A stretch of DNA of 39,228 nucleotides. Origin: Bryobacteraceae bacterium. GTDB lineage: Bacteria > Acidobacteriota > Terriglobia > Bryobacterales > Bryobacteraceae. Position 1 is the stretch's first letter. The number at the start of each line of letters is the position of its first letter. The notes beneath the pieces are model-generated. The model was not told the origin of the DNA and ran no database searches. It saw nothing but the letters and a program-made list of their open reading frames with translations. Made by a program: the position numbers and the translations under genes. The stretch is taken from NCBI GenBank assembly GCA_025927575.1, contig JAICLJ010000025.1:1-39228 (forward strand). Reading direction: 5' to 3'. Shown here piece after piece: positions 15,812-24,974 of this stretch.

Positions 15812-16658
15812 CGCCCGAATCGCCCCCACTTGAGTCGAAGTTCAGCTCCTTCACCCTGCGCCGGACAGGCGCCCTCTTTCCGTAGTTGGCTGCCGGCAGC
15901 TCTTTCTTGGGGGCTTCCGCCGCTTCTACTAAGCGCTTGTACGGCGGTCGTATCTGCAAATACTCGGCATTCGCAAGCATGTCATCCCTGCAGGTGTAAC
16001 AACACGCATAGGGTGATGACCGGTTGTAGATCATCAGCACTTCACTGATGTGTTTCGCTTTGCGTGTCCCACTCATCTCGAGCATCGGCAAAACAGAAGC
16101 ACGGTCTTCAGTAACTCGGAAGTACTCCCCTCCGGCATCACGGAAATCCCGGTCGTCAATCAAATCCCAAAGCCATCGCTTCCATGTGCGAACAGCCGTG
16201 CCAAGCCATTCGGAACGGCGGAAATCGGTTGTTTCTTCCGGATAAGGCGGCCACCTGCCTTGGTTATCGCCTTGATCCGACAACCAGCTTCCGTACGTCA
16301 TCCAACATCCAAATTCTTCGTAGGTGTCATGAATGATACGCAATGCATCTTCTGTTGCAAACCAGTCATCGCCATCCAATATGACAATAATGTCCTCCCG
16401 GTGCGCACCGCTGCGTTTGACCGCCTGAATCAAATTCACCATTGAGTACTGTCTGGTGCTGTTTTGCCGAATATGGACACGAGGGTCGCCTCCGGCTGCT
16501 AGTACGGCTTGCTCGAATGTGCGATCACCGCAGGGATCTACCGTGACGTACGCTTCCCAACGCCGGAATGACTGAGAGAGGATCGAGGAAATACATTTGC
16601 CGATGTATGGCTCGGCTTGACCGCAGTTGACAATGATCCTGAGCGTGTGTTCTTTCAT
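15798..16658 (-). CDS. GT2-family glycosyltransferase (paralogue A)
   Basis: This 286-residue GT-A enzyme has the family start RIIVNCGQAEPYIGKCISS and the nucleotide/metal motif DGDDW at 95-99 within IIVILDGDDWF. A further block, TAVRTWKRWLWDLI, is shared with its neighbour. The start is set at the ATG at 16658, four bases after the upstream stop, with TGAGGAA supplying a ribosome site. A TTG at 16670 would overlap the upstream gene. It is clearly a tandem paralogue of the next gene up: the same NCG, AYVTVDPCGD, AAGGD, YSM.NL, DGDDWF and MTYGSWLS/ITYGSWLS blocks occur in register. A Cys-containing loop (YACCYTCRDD) and basic tail are unique to this copy. It is last in the TonB-receptor operon. 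Confidence 0.9.
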   Translation of the reverse strand: MKEHTLRIIVNCGQAEPYIGKCISSILSQSFRRWEAYVTVDPCGDRTFEQAVLAAGGDPRVHIRQNSTRQYSMVNLIQAVKRSGAHREDIIVILDGDDWFATEDALRIIHDTYEEFGCWMTYGSWLSDQGDNQGRWPPYPEETTDFRRSEWLGTAVRTWKRWLWDLIDDRDFRDAGGEYFRVTEDRASVLPMLEMSGTRKAKHISEVLMIYNRSSPYACCYTCRDDMLANAEYLQIRPPYKRLVEAAEAPKKELPAANYGKRAPVRRRVKELNFDSSGGDSGVTGY

Positions 16659-16662
16659 TTCC

Positions 16663-17445
16663 TCACGCAAATGCTTCTCTAGCTTTTGTTTCTTTATATT
16701 GTTTTGTCGTTATCCTTGGGTAACGAGCTCTTGTATCTATTAAGTGCCCGTTACGCAGGCCCTCGGACATAATTGATTCGTCAATGGGATATTGAGCGGT
16801 TTTATTATAGACCATAATCGGAGCTGCAATATGCTTTGCTCTCGATGTGCCGCAGAGTTCGAGGAGCGGAATCATGATCATCTGGTCCTCGGAAACCCGG
16901 ACGTATTCACCAGAATCGCTACGAAGATCGCTATCAGCAAGGTAATCCCAAATCCACCTCTTCCAGGTGCGCACCGCTGTACCGAGAAAGCGGTGCCCGC
17001 GAAAATCGCTTGTCGCTTCCGGGTAAGCCGGCCATAATCCGTCGCGGCGATTGGAGGGGCCGACGACATTCGAAAGCCAGCTGCCATAAGTAATCCAGCA
17101 ATCGGTCTCTTCGTAGGCGCTGGCGATCTGGCGCAAGGCATGCTGGTCGGAAAACCAATCGTCTCCATCCAAACTGATTATCACGTCCTCCGAAGCGGCA
17201 TCGCTCCTCTCAATGGCTCTGACAAGATTGCACATCGAGTAGAGACGCGTTTCATTTCGGCTGACATGAATGCGAGAGTCGCCGCCCGCCGCCCGACTGG
17301 CGTTCTCATAAGTATTGTCGCCGCAGGGATCCACCGTTACATAGGCTTGCCAGTGCTCCATAGACTGCATTTGCACTGAGGCCAGACATTTGCCGACGAA
17401 ACGCTCGCAAGGCCCGCAGTTAATGATGATTTTAAAACTCGTCAT
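16663..17445 (-). CDS. GT2-family glycosyltransferase (paralogue B)
   Basis: This 260-residue GT-A enzyme starts KIIINCGPCERFVGKCLAS and carries DGDDWF at 93-98 after the strand DVIISL. Downstream segments TYGSWLSN, WPAYPEATSDFRG and GTAVRTWKRWIWDYL match paralogue A. GT2 enzymes invert the donor sugar's anomeric centre and act in synthesis of polysaccharides, O-antigen or glycosylated metabolites. The distinctive insert AYVTVDPCGDNTYENA between the first strand and the DGDDW is shared only by this pair, so they likely accept related donors. There is no signal peptide or transmembrane segment. The stop is four bases before the next ATG, and 59 bases separate it from the CgeB-like gene upstream. 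Confidence 0.9.
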   Translation of the reverse strand: MTSFKIIINCGPCERFVGKCLASVQMQSMEHWQAYVTVDPCGDNTYENASRAAGGDSRIHVSRNETRLYSMCNLVRAIERSDAASEDVIISLDGDDWFSDQHALRQIASAYEETDCWITYGSWLSNVVGPSNRRDGLWPAYPEATSDFRGHRFLGTAVRTWKRWIWDYLADSDLRSDSGEYVRVSEDQMIMIPLLELCGTSRAKHIAAPIMVYNKTAQYPIDESIMSEGLRNGHLIDTRARYPRITTKQYKETKAREAFA

Positions 17446-17504
17446 ACGGCCAGCTAGCTATAGCACAATTCAAAAAGCAAACACAGCATTCCGTCGCCAA
17501 GAGT

Positions 17505-18488
17505 TTACCCGTACAAAGCGAGATATTCTCGCGGAGCACAAGCAGTATCAATCAGCTCGGCCCGGTGCCAGGTTCTATGATTGTTCAAAACGAGTTCCTG
17601 CCCACGTCTCCGGATCTCTTCAATCTCCACACGGTTGCGTTCATCGAGAATATATTGAATCTTTTCTTCCAGGTTCTCTGCCGTAACTGGGATGTAGTGC
17701 GCATTTTCGCAGAAGCCGAGTTCTCTCAACGGACCGCTTACGGCCCCATCGGCAACCAAGAGCGTTCCGGTAGCCGGAATTTCAAAGTGTTTGGCGACAA
17801 CGTATCCGAGTGTAAGTGCGTCGGTGAATGCGGCCTTAAACCGGTTAATCGTCCTGGCGTATCCAACGCCGACTCTTGTATCGGTATCGTAATCATAGTT
17901 TTCGGCATAACCGGGATGTGCGTGCTGCACAATTGGGTAGCGCCCTTGTTTTTGTAGTTCCTTCAATTGCAATCGCAGGTGATAGAGGCCGCCTAGAGCA
18001 CCGCTGAGTAGAACGGCGTTCTCCGGATCGTTATTGAACGGAAGACCAAAGTCCGGTGAAGCGGAATGCGGGGTCCAGACAACAGTCTTCCGGCCGCGCA
18101 ATTCCGGGTAAAACTCGTCAAACACATAGGCATAGGAAGCAAGCAGCACGTCACATTGCGAGAAGGCCTGCAGTTTGGCGGAGCGCCTTGACTCTTGTCC
18201 CCACAGCATGTGCATATCGTCGGCGAATAGGACCGTGCGGCAGCCGAGGTCTTTCAGTGCCGGGGCAACCAGGTTGAACAGGTCGTACGCCTCCCAAAAC
18301 AGAACAACGTCCGGAATCTCGCCAAATTCGTTTAGCAAGCACTCCTCTACAGAACCAGGACACTGCGGCATGGCGGAGGGCTGCATCTGCCGCCACCCAT
18401 GGACGGAAATGAGGTCTTGCATTATGTAGTAGAATTCTCGGCTCACGTAACCGCCGAGCTCTCGCATCCACGAAACCAAAAGCTTCAT
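17505..18488 (-). CDS. CgeB-like glycosyltransferase
   Basis: This 327-residue protein begins MKLLVSWMRELG. The frame stays open further upstream, but the ATG at 18488 is preferred because GGAGG occurs twice just before it. The C-terminal half has the pattern of the spore-protein CgeB/YkvP glycosyltransferase-like domain (GT-B): KAAFTDALTLGYVVAKHFEI, then ATGTLLVAD, LRELGFCENAHYIPV, and ENLEEKIQYILDERNRVEI with a final HRTWHRAELI. The N-terminal half has PDVVLFWEAYDLFNLV and RTVLFADDMHMLW, as expected for the acceptor Rossmann domain. Donor and acceptor are unknown. It follows the MFS gene after 31 bases in the same operon. Confidence 0.82.
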   Translation of the reverse strand: MKLLVSWMRELGGYVSREFYYIMQDLISVHGWRQMQPSAMPQCPGSVEECLLNEFGEIPDVVLFWEAYDLFNLVAPALKDLGCRTVLFADDMHMLWGQESRRSAKLQAFSQCDVLLASYAYVFDEFYPELRGRKTVVWTPHSASPDFGLPFNNDPENAVLLSGALGGLYHLRLQLKELQKQGRYPIVQHAHPGYAENYDYDTDTRVGVGYARTINRFKAAFTDALTLGYVVAKHFEIPATGTLLVADGAVSGPLRELGFCENAHYIPVTAENLEEKIQYILDERNRVEIEEIRRRGQELVLNNHRTWHRAELIDTACAPREYLALYG

Positions 18489-18519
18489 CCTCCAGCCTCC
18501 AAATCTCACCCATCTGGTC

Positions 18520-19863
18520 CTATTGCAAACTGTGGACCATATCGCCGATTTCCCGGGCGTTCGGTTCTTTGCGCCCATTCCACAAGAACAACGCCGATGA
18601 CGCGAGAATCGCGAGTGAGCCATAAAAAATGATTGATTGTCGCGATAGATACGCGAGAGCGAATGCCGCGGTGGCCGGCGCCGTCAGGCGTGCAATCCCG
18701 GTTACCAAAAACAGGGCGGACATGTAACGCGTCGTAGCCCCTCCCGGCTGCGCAAAGGAGTGCACCCCGGTAAAGAAGGAAATCACCATGCTTCCGAGCG
18801 TGGCTGGGCCGCGTGCCATTCTCGCCGCAATCACGGCGGGCAAGAACGAGGAGGCTATCGCCAGAATGAACGGATCCAGTCCCCACAGGAAGGTCACGAC
18901 TGCGTAAGATCGCCAGATAGAGGTGCGTTCAAACCAGGCAGTCAGGTACCCCCCGGACAAGAACGCAGTCAGATTGGGAATGATGTGGATCAGCAGTGTT
19001 GCCTGTACGTATCCGAGGTTCATATCGCGCGCAAAGAATGCCGGCACAACTCCCTGATAGAAGAGATTGCCGAAAGCAAAGAGAAAAAACACTGCCAGGT
19101 AGCGCCGGAAGCGTAGGTCCAGAAATGGGGCAAGGTTTGCCTGGCGAAAGCCGCCATCGAGCTTCGTACGAGGGGACGCTTCGGTTTCGCTTCCATCTCC
19201 ATGATCGGGAAGTTGCCAGAAACAGCAGAACGCGGTTGCGCACGCGAGACTCGCCAGCGCGATTTCGACGCGGATCGTGATGAAGACCCGCGCGGACGTA
19301 CTTGCCGCCGAGAGTAGCGCCGATGATAGAAGCGTAGCGCCCAGGAATACAATGGAAGACCATTGCCGCATGGTCCCGGAGAGATGCGACCGGTGGTGTT
19401 CCGGATATACGAGCCGCATGATCGAAGGCACGGCGGGCCGCATCGCGAAGTCGAAGATTGAAATCACCCCGGCGAACACGAGAAACCACCCTGCGGACGT
19501 GATCCACGCCATCGCCATGCAGGCCACTGCCGCCGCGAACCCCGGAATAACAACGAACGGCTTCTTGCGGCGCCGCGCCATCACCGTTCCGAGCAGCACA
19601 GAGCTGAATAGGCCGACGGCAGTCATGGCGATCGGAACTTCGAGTTGTACGTCGGTGGCGTTCATCGCCTTAACCGCCATTAGGGCTGCATTCGCCATAA
19701 TGCCCTCGAAGAGTGCATACAGAAGGCTGAAGGCCATCTGAAATCGAAACGCCCTCCGCGAAGTTGGGGGTAGATGGGGCGGCGTGAATCCCGCAATCAG
19801 ACGCGCCGCCCCGCGCCGCGGCCCGTCTGTCACGTCGTTTGCAACTGCCGGCGGAGATAACAT
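18520..19863 (-). CDS. MFS transporter
   Basis: This 447-residue integral membrane protein has about 12 hydrophobic segments in two groups of six, separated by a polar loop near residue 220-240 (PDHGDGSETEASPRTKLDG). The loop VMARRRKKP between segments 2 and 3 matches the basic signature loop of the major facilitator superfamily. The ATG lies six bases after the TonB-receptor stop, so the two are co-transcribed and the transporter may move the receptor's ligand across the inner membrane or export a product of the downstream glycosyltransferases. The substrate cannot be read from the sequence. The first 40 residues are a cytoplasmic tail rich in Pro and Arg. Confidence 0.88.
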   Translation of the reverse strand: MLSPPAVANDVTDGPRRGAARLIAGFTPPHLPPTSRRAFRFQMAFSLLYALFEGIMANAALMAVKAMNATDVQLEVPIAMTAVGLFSSVLLGTVMARRRKKPFVVIPGFAAAVACMAMAWITSAGWFLVFAGVISIFDFAMRPAVPSIMRLVYPEHHRSHLSGTMRQWSSIVFLGATLLSSALLSAASTSARVFITIRVEIALASLACATAFCCFWQLPDHGDGSETEASPRTKLDGGFRQANLAPFLDLRFRRYLAVFFLFAFGNLFYQGVVPAFFARDMNLGYVQATLLIHIIPNLTAFLSGGYLTAWFERTSIWRSYAVVTFLWGLDPFILAIASSFLPAVIAARMARGPATLGSMVISFFTGVHSFAQPGGATTRYMSALFLVTGIARLTAPATAAFALAYLSRQSIIFYGSLAILASSALFLWNGRKEPNAREIGDMVHSLQ

Positions 19864-19869
19864 CGGCGG

Positions 19870-22800
19870 TTAAAAATAGAACTTCAGCCCGAGCACCAGC
19901 CGCCGCGATGGTGCCGCAGCGGTGTACTGACCTAGTGATGTGCTCACCTGGTTCCCGAGCGAGTCGAAACGAGCGTTGTTATCTACCACCGTAAATTGCG
20001 CGTGGTTAAGCGTGTTGTAGGACTCCAGACGGAATTGCAGCCGCCGTGCTTCGTTGAACTGGAACTCTTTGAAGAGCGAAATGTCGAAATTCTCGACTCC
20101 TGGTCCGACGAATGGGTATTTTGATGCGTCCCCAATTCCTAGCTCAGCTTTGGTGGGGGCGTGTATGCAGGAGGTATTGAAAGCTCGATAAAACGACGTG
20201 TTTCCATGCCCGAGATTCGGATCGCAAGTGAGATCGACTCGGCTGTCCACGCCCATCCCGGTTGCACCGGTTACATCCTTTGCCGTAACAAACGTGTAGT
20301 TAATGGGCAGTGGGGCGCCACTGATGAAAGAAGCAATTCCCGAGATCTGCCACCCGCGAAGCAGTTGTCGCGTAAATGCATTACCCGTCCAGTTGTTGAA
20401 CGGAAGAGGGTACACGAAGCTGATTGCCAGGTTATGCCTGCGATCAAAGCCGGCAGGCCCATAGTTTCGGGAATTGAAATCGATCACCGGGTTTACGGGG
20501 GAGAGCGGCGTGTCGGCGACATCCAGAACTTTCGACCACGTGTATGCCAGGCTGAACGTAATTCGCGAAGAAAATCGCTTGTTCAGCCGGGCTTGCAGCG
20601 CATTGTAGTTGGAATTGCTGGCGAACTCCATATATTGGATGCTCGCGAATCCGAGATACGGCCGGAGAAAATTCGGAGGCAACGGCAAAGTTCCAGGCAA
20701 CGTCCGGTCGATACTGGCCGGGAGAAAATTTGTGCCATAAGGTGTGGCATTGAGATCGCGAATCTGCATGCCGTGCCGTGAGACATTGCCCACGTAGGAC
20801 ACGTCCAGCACGGTTCCCAGCCCGACATTCTGTTGAATTCCAAAGCTCCAGTTATAGACAGCAAGCGGCTTCCAGCCGCCATCAATGCCCCAAACAGTGT
20901 TTGGACTGAGGCTTAACGGGGTCGAGAGTAGATTAGAAATGGTTGTGTAATTGGCGGATGGCGTATTCACGAGCGGTGGCGATGCGGCTAGCTGCGCAAT
21001 CTGGTCATCCGGAAAGCGGTCATAATACATTCCGAAGCCGGAACGAATAGCCGTCCTGCCATTACCGAAAACATCCCACGCGAATCCGATTCTCGGGCCG
21101 AGCTGAATCGGAGGGCTCTTTATGATCGCGCCGCTGGCGTTGAAAATGGCCATTCCCTGATTCGGCGTGCCGGCGGCATTCGAGAAACTTCCGATCTTCA
21201 CGGCAGGGAACACCTGGCCGGTGATCGGATCCCTTCCTTCGCGCACACTCGTAGCGGGGTCTACATAAGGCCGGATAAGAGGCGGTTGTTCGCCGAGGCT
21301 GTACGCTTCAGGGCTAAAAGCCGCGGTTTGGGTGTTCGCGTTATATGTCGGCTCCAGCCAGTAAAATCGAAGGCCAACATCAACTGTAAGGCGGCGTGTC
21401 GCTCTCCAGTTGTCCTGGGCGAACCATTCTACGCGATTGTTTCTGGTGTGCCCGCCCGGGTGGCCCGTCGCTTCACTGTAGTTTGTTACGCTTCCTGTCA
21501 ACGCATTTGCGAACGCATATCTGGTGTCCAGCGGGTTGTTCGGATCACGGTCAAAGGCGAACGTGCCATTGAATGCAGTTCCATTTGCTTCATTGACAGC
21601 CGAGTGCTCCACGTAGACGCCGAATTTCAGATTGTGCGCTCCCGTTATCCAGGAGTAGTTATCCATATAAACCCATACGTTATTCCTGCCGAAGTATGGG
21701 AATCGGGCGTCGATGTTTAGTTGCCCGGCGTTTGGAATCCCTCCAAACGTAGCGTTCGGCACGACATTATATGGATTCGCCCCCGGGAAGAACTGCGGGA
21801 TATACGAACTCAAGCTTGATCGCTGGTTTTTAGCGAGCCCTTCATCCGTCAGTGGCTCCTCAGTCTGGACGCCGCGGTTTACGCCCATCGTAAGCTCATT
21901 TACACGATTGGGGCTGAATGCATGAATGAGGGTTCCCACGATTCCCTGGCAGGGAATTTCGTAATTTATTGGCAGTTGTGGCCATGCCGGCGAGGCCAGC
22001 ACGAAACCGAAGTCGCCCCGAGTTGCCTGGTAGTCTTTGATCCCCCGGGCGTAGAACGTCGTGTTGGAAGAAATGTTCCAGTCGACGCGCAAGATTGTGT
22101 CGCTGTGGGGCTGGTCAATCGGCCTTTGGAAGACATCGTTGTAGCTATGCGCCGGATCGAACGTATTGGGTAGCGGAAATAGATTTAGTAAAGCTCGCCC
22201 CTGCGGATCAATGCGGCTCGGCGGAAGTATATTACCTGGAAATGGTGCATTGGATTGCGGATCTCTGATCAGTATTGGCTTCCCGTTCTGATCCACGGTT
22301 TGAGAAAAATTTCCGGTCCTTTCAAGGGCGGTGGGAAACGTCTGGTATGAAACGCTGGAGGGGACCGTTCTAATCAAAAATTCTTGTGACCAGAAAAAAA
22401 ATAGCTTGTCGCGGTTCCTGTTGAAATTCGTTCCCGGCAGGAGAACGGGCCCGCCTCCAAAGTATCCAGGGTTGTTGTAGCGGTAGCTTGAACGTGGAAG
22501 CGCTTGGCGGTTCGCGAAAAAATCGTTCGCGTTAAGGGCCTCATTGCGGAAGTAATAGTAGGCGCCGCCGTGGAAATCCTTCGAGCCGCTCTTGATCACG
22601 GTGTTAATTGTGCCTCCCACGCTGCGCCCGTATTCCGCCTGATAGTTTGTTAGTAGCACCTTGGTCTCCGCCACGGCGTCGATGCTGGCCTCGAGGAATG
22701 GCCCGGTGCCCCCGCCGAGAGAAAGTGTCGAGATGCCATCTAAATTGAGATTCAGAGTGCCCTGACGGTTCCCATTCATGAACAATCCGATCAAGGCGCG

Positions 22801-23370
22801 ATTTCCCGGCGCCTCCCTGGTGGCGCTAGCCGTATCCAGAACGCCAGGGAGGAGCTTCAGCAGCCCTAAGTAGTCACGGCCTTTGAGAGAAAGTTGCTGC
22901 ATCTGATAGGTATCTACTAGGCCTGAACGATCCGAACTCTGAGTTGATATTGGGGCTGGATTAGCTTCCACCGATATTGTGTCTTTCACTTCGCCCAATT
23001 GAAGTGTGATCGTATTTACGACAAGATGCTCGCCGGAAAAGAGCGCCGCGCCTTTCTGTTCATACCTCTTGAAACCTGAAGACTCGACCCGAAGATCGAA
23101 TTTTCCGGGAAGCACCTCGGCAAATAGGAACTCTCCGCTATCAGTGGTTTTCGTCGTCCGCGCTAACCCCGTGTCGCTCGCAGTGAGCGTCACCTCCGCT
23201 CCGGCAACCAGTTGATTGCTCGGATCTTGAACACGGCCGGAAACTTGCCCGGTCAGTCCCTGTCCGGACAAAAAAGCCTGACTTGCCAGGAAGAGGATCA
23301 ATGCAGGCGCCACCGGCGACAAGCCGGGTATGGGAATAGAGCGGCAAGATGTAGCAGTCCCTGAGCACAT
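19870..23370 (-). CDS. TonB-dependent receptor with CarboxypepD_reg-like domain
   Basis: This 1166-residue outer-membrane protein is of the Oar-like class common in Acidobacteria. The ATG has AGGAGG eight bases upstream. A signal peptide covers about 1-37 (PVAPALILFLASQAFLSGQG). Residues 40-120 form a carboxypeptidase regulatory-like Ig domain (GRVQDPSNQLVAGAEVTLT, then GEFLFAEVLPGKFDLRVE). The plug domain follows (LSLKGRDYLGLLKLLPGV, then GGTINTVIKSGSKDFHGG). The rest is a 22-strand-type barrel with repeated aromatic strands such as NRVEWFAQDNWRATRRLTVD and ends GLKFYF with the terminal Phe needed for Bam-mediated insertion. It probably imports large ligands such as oligosaccharides with TonB energy. 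It heads an operon with an MFS transporter and three glycosyltransferases, which is an unusual partner set. Confidence 0.95.
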   Translation of the reverse strand: MCSGTATSCRSIPIPGLSPVAPALILFLASQAFLSGQGLTGQVSGRVQDPSNQLVAGAEVTLTASDTGLARTTKTTDSGEFLFAEVLPGKFDLRVESSGFKRYEQKGAALFSGEHLVVNTITLQLGEVKDTISVEANPAPISTQSSDRSGLVDTYQMQQLSLKGRDYLGLLKLLPGVLDTASATREAPGNRALIGLFMNGNRQGTLNLNLDGISTLSLGGGTGPFLEASIDAVAETKVLLTNYQAEYGRSVGGTINTVIKSGSKDFHGGAYYYFRNEALNANDFFANRQALPRSSYRYNNPGYFGGGPVLLPGTNFNRNRDKLFFFWSQEFLIRTVPSSVSYQTFPTALERTGNFSQTVDQNGKPILIRDPQSNAPFPGNILPPSRIDPQGRALLNLFPLPNTFDPAHSYNDVFQRPIDQPHSDTILRVDWNISSNTTFYARGIKDYQATRGDFGFVLASPAWPQLPINYEIPCQGIVGTLIHAFSPNRVNELTMGVNRGVQTEEPLTDEGLAKNQRSSLSSYIPQFFPGANPYNVVPNATFGGIPNAGQLNIDARFPYFGRNNVWVYMDNYSWITGAHNLKFGVYVEHSAVNEANGTAFNGTFAFDRDPNNPLDTRYAFANALTGSVTNYSEATGHPGGHTRNNRVEWFAQDNWRATRRLTVDVGLRFYWLEPTYNANTQTAAFSPEAYSLGEQPPLIRPYVDPATSVREGRDPITGQVFPAVKIGSFSNAAGTPNQGMAIFNASGAIIKSPPIQLGPRIGFAWDVFGNGRTAIRSGFGMYYDRFPDDQIAQLAASPPLVNTPSANYTTISNLLSTPLSLSPNTVWGIDGGWKPLAVYNWSFGIQQNVGLGTVLDVSYVGNVSRHGMQIRDLNATPYGTNFLPASIDRTLPGTLPLPPNFLRPYLGFASIQYMEFASNSNYNALQARLNKRFSSRITFSLAYTWSKVLDVADTPLSPVNPVIDFNSRNYGPAGFDRRHNLAISFVYPLPFNNWTGNAFTRQLLRGWQISGIASFISGAPLPINYTFVTAKDVTGATGMGVDSRVDLTCDPNLGHGNTSFYRAFNTSCIHAPTKAELGIGDASKYPFVGPGVENFDISLFKEFQFNEARRLQFRLESYNTLNHAQFTVVDNNARFDSLGNQVSTSLGQYTAAAPSRRLVLGLKFYF

Positions 23371-23469
23371 TTAGTCCTCCTACGTCTAGCGCCGGGTTAC
23401 GTAAACTTATCTGCCGGCTGAAATATGTCGGTTAAAAACAAAGCGCCTGTTTGAAACTGTTGGCGCGTG

Positions 23470-23490
23470 AACGGTAAACTATTTACCGTT
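23470..23490. promoter_or_regulatory. Perfect inverted repeat upstream of TonB receptor
   Basis: AACGGTAAA (23470-23478) and TTTACCGTT (23482-23490) form a perfect 9-bp inverted repeat around a 3-bp spacer, 100 bp before the receptor ATG. The 21-bp dyad has the size and symmetry of an operator for a dimeric helix-turn-helix regulator such as a GntR, LacI or TetR type. No such regulator is encoded next to it. It could also fold as a short hairpin, but it has no U-tract on the minus strand. Confidence 0.5.
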
Positions 23491-23601
23491 TCTCGAAGGC
23501 GCAAAACGCGTATGTCACCGGAAAAAGTGAGGCGTACTCCAGGGAGATCGCGCTGAAATCCCTCGATTGGCGACATTGTGGCAGTATAAATCGAATTTAG
23601 T

Positions 23602-23636
23602 GCAAACGACCACTTTTTTCAGTGGCAATAGTTTGC
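23602..23636 (-). terminator. Two-step stem-loop after hydrolase gene
   Basis: GCAAAC (23602-23607) pairs with GTTTGC (23631-23636) and, inside, CCACT (23610-23614) pairs with AGTGG (23621-23625) around a 6-base loop. It begins about 50 bases past the hydrolase stop, where a terminator is expected, and separates that gene from the TonB-receptor promoter. A clean U-run does not follow, only a mixed AT stretch, so intrinsic termination is uncertain and it may be a regulatory hairpin. Confidence 0.4.
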
Positions 23637-23686
23637 CCCCATGGGAAGGGTGCGTGGACGGGGCGCAACCGTTCTGAAAATAGCAT

Positions 23687-24796
23687 TCAGCGCTCGGGAA
23701 GCACGCCCCCGCCAAGCACCGGGAGAATAACTTCTCTTATCGCCTGCTGCGAAATCTGATGGTAATGAGCGGATTCATCTAAGTGGACCGCAAATCCACC
23801 GGTCTGCAGCCACCCGAGGACCGTCCGAACCTCACTTTCGTAACGACGAACCGCATTGCTGTAAGAAACGCCCGTAAGAAGGTGCTGTCGCTCGCCGAAG
23901 CAGCAATCATCATACCGGTTCAGAATTTGCAGTTGCAAACGCCCTTTTCCCGCGGCGCCGAGCACATACAGGTCCTTGTATCCAGCCAGTCTGTATACCG
24001 GGCTGAAGTACTGCTCCAGATCGTGATTGTAGTGACCATTCCGCATGTAAAGGGGCACCGTGCCGGCAACGGGAAAGCTCTTCATCACACGAGGATCTAG
24101 CGCAGCGTATCCGGTGGTTGTCCAGCCCCCGCCGGATAACCCGATCATGTCGATCTCTTTGAGAGGAGGCTCTTGTTTTGCCAGGTAATTGACCGTCCGT
24201 GCAACGGGCTCCATGAAAAACTTCAGCGGCGAGCCGTCTTGAAGAGCGGCGTCGAAGAGCCTGTCATGCACCCTGGTCACTCCGCAGTGAGAAGGGCTCT
24301 GAAACAGGGGCATCCGCATTGCCGCCACAGTGTATCCCGCAGAGACCAGTTCGCGAATGAGCAACTCAAGATGCACTGGATACTTGCCGGTGTCCACCAT
24401 CTCACATCCATGTCCGTGATGGACGATCACGGCCTTATGCAGATTCTGTTTCGCGGGATGCAAGATAAACGCAGTGGACGTGATCGTCTCCGTTCGCCCC
24501 GCTCTTGTACGTGCTTCGGTGCTGACGTCCAGGCGATCCACTGATTTGAGATTGTCAAGGTGCGCGGGCATCGCGTCACCGGGCTGAAGTATGTAGCCGC
24601 GCTGCACGGCTTCGGGCTGCTTGTTCTGCACAGCGGCCCAGGAAGTCCCCCATATAAAATCAACCAGCGCCTTGCGGGTGGACACAACCGTGGCCGGCGT
24701 TGTCACCTTCATGATGTGGTCATCCACCAGCTGGTCGGCTGCATGCATAAGGAAAGCGGTCAGTAATAAGGTTATAATCGTCTTCATACGGGGCAT
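23687..24796 (-). CDS. Secreted alpha/beta hydrolase
   Basis: This 369-residue protein starts at an ATG preceded by GGAGA. A signal peptide (MKTIITLLLTAFLMHAA, from Met4) directs export. The alpha/beta hydrolase core shows AVIVHHGHG at 122-130, probably the oxyanion-hole loop, and GLSGGG at 219-224 with the nucleophile Ser221. A candidate acid lies in the RYDDCCFGE region and the catalytic His is probably in DESAHYHQIS near the C-terminus. The arrangement resembles acetyl-xylan-esterase or dienelactone-hydrolase-like enzymes, but the substrate is unknown. It lies upstream of the TonB-receptor operon, separated by 316 bp with a stem-loop and an operator-like repeat, so it is probably a separate transcription unit. 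Confidence 0.85.
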   Translation of the reverse strand: MPRMKTIITLLLTAFLMHAADQLVDDHIMKVTTPATVVSTRKALVDFIWGTSWAAVQNKQPEAVQRGYILQPGDAMPAHLDNLKSVDRLDVSTEARTRAGRTETITSTAFILHPAKQNLHKAVIVHHGHGCEMVDTGKYPVHLELLIRELVSAGYTVAAMRMPLFQSPSHCGVTRVHDRLFDAALQDGSPLKFFMEPVARTVNYLAKQEPPLKEIDMIGLSGGGWTTTGYAALDPRVMKSFPVAGTVPLYMRNGHYNHDLEQYFSPVYRLAGYKDLYVLGAAGKGRLQLQILNRYDDCCFGERQHLLTGVSYSNAVRRYESEVRTVLGWLQTGGFAVHLDESAHYHQISQQAIREVILPVLGGGVLPER

Positions 24797-24974
24797 GGTC
24801 TCTCCGTTGGATCATATCGCGTACGCTCTTGCACACTGAATGGACGAAGTCGAAACGTGACTGACTTCGCCCGACGCTTCGGCAGGGACCGACATACGGG
24901 GCGCTGCTTCGTCCCGAAACTTACCCTTTGCGGGAAAAAAGATTTTTGCCTCTCGATGTTCTTGGGGTCAAACC

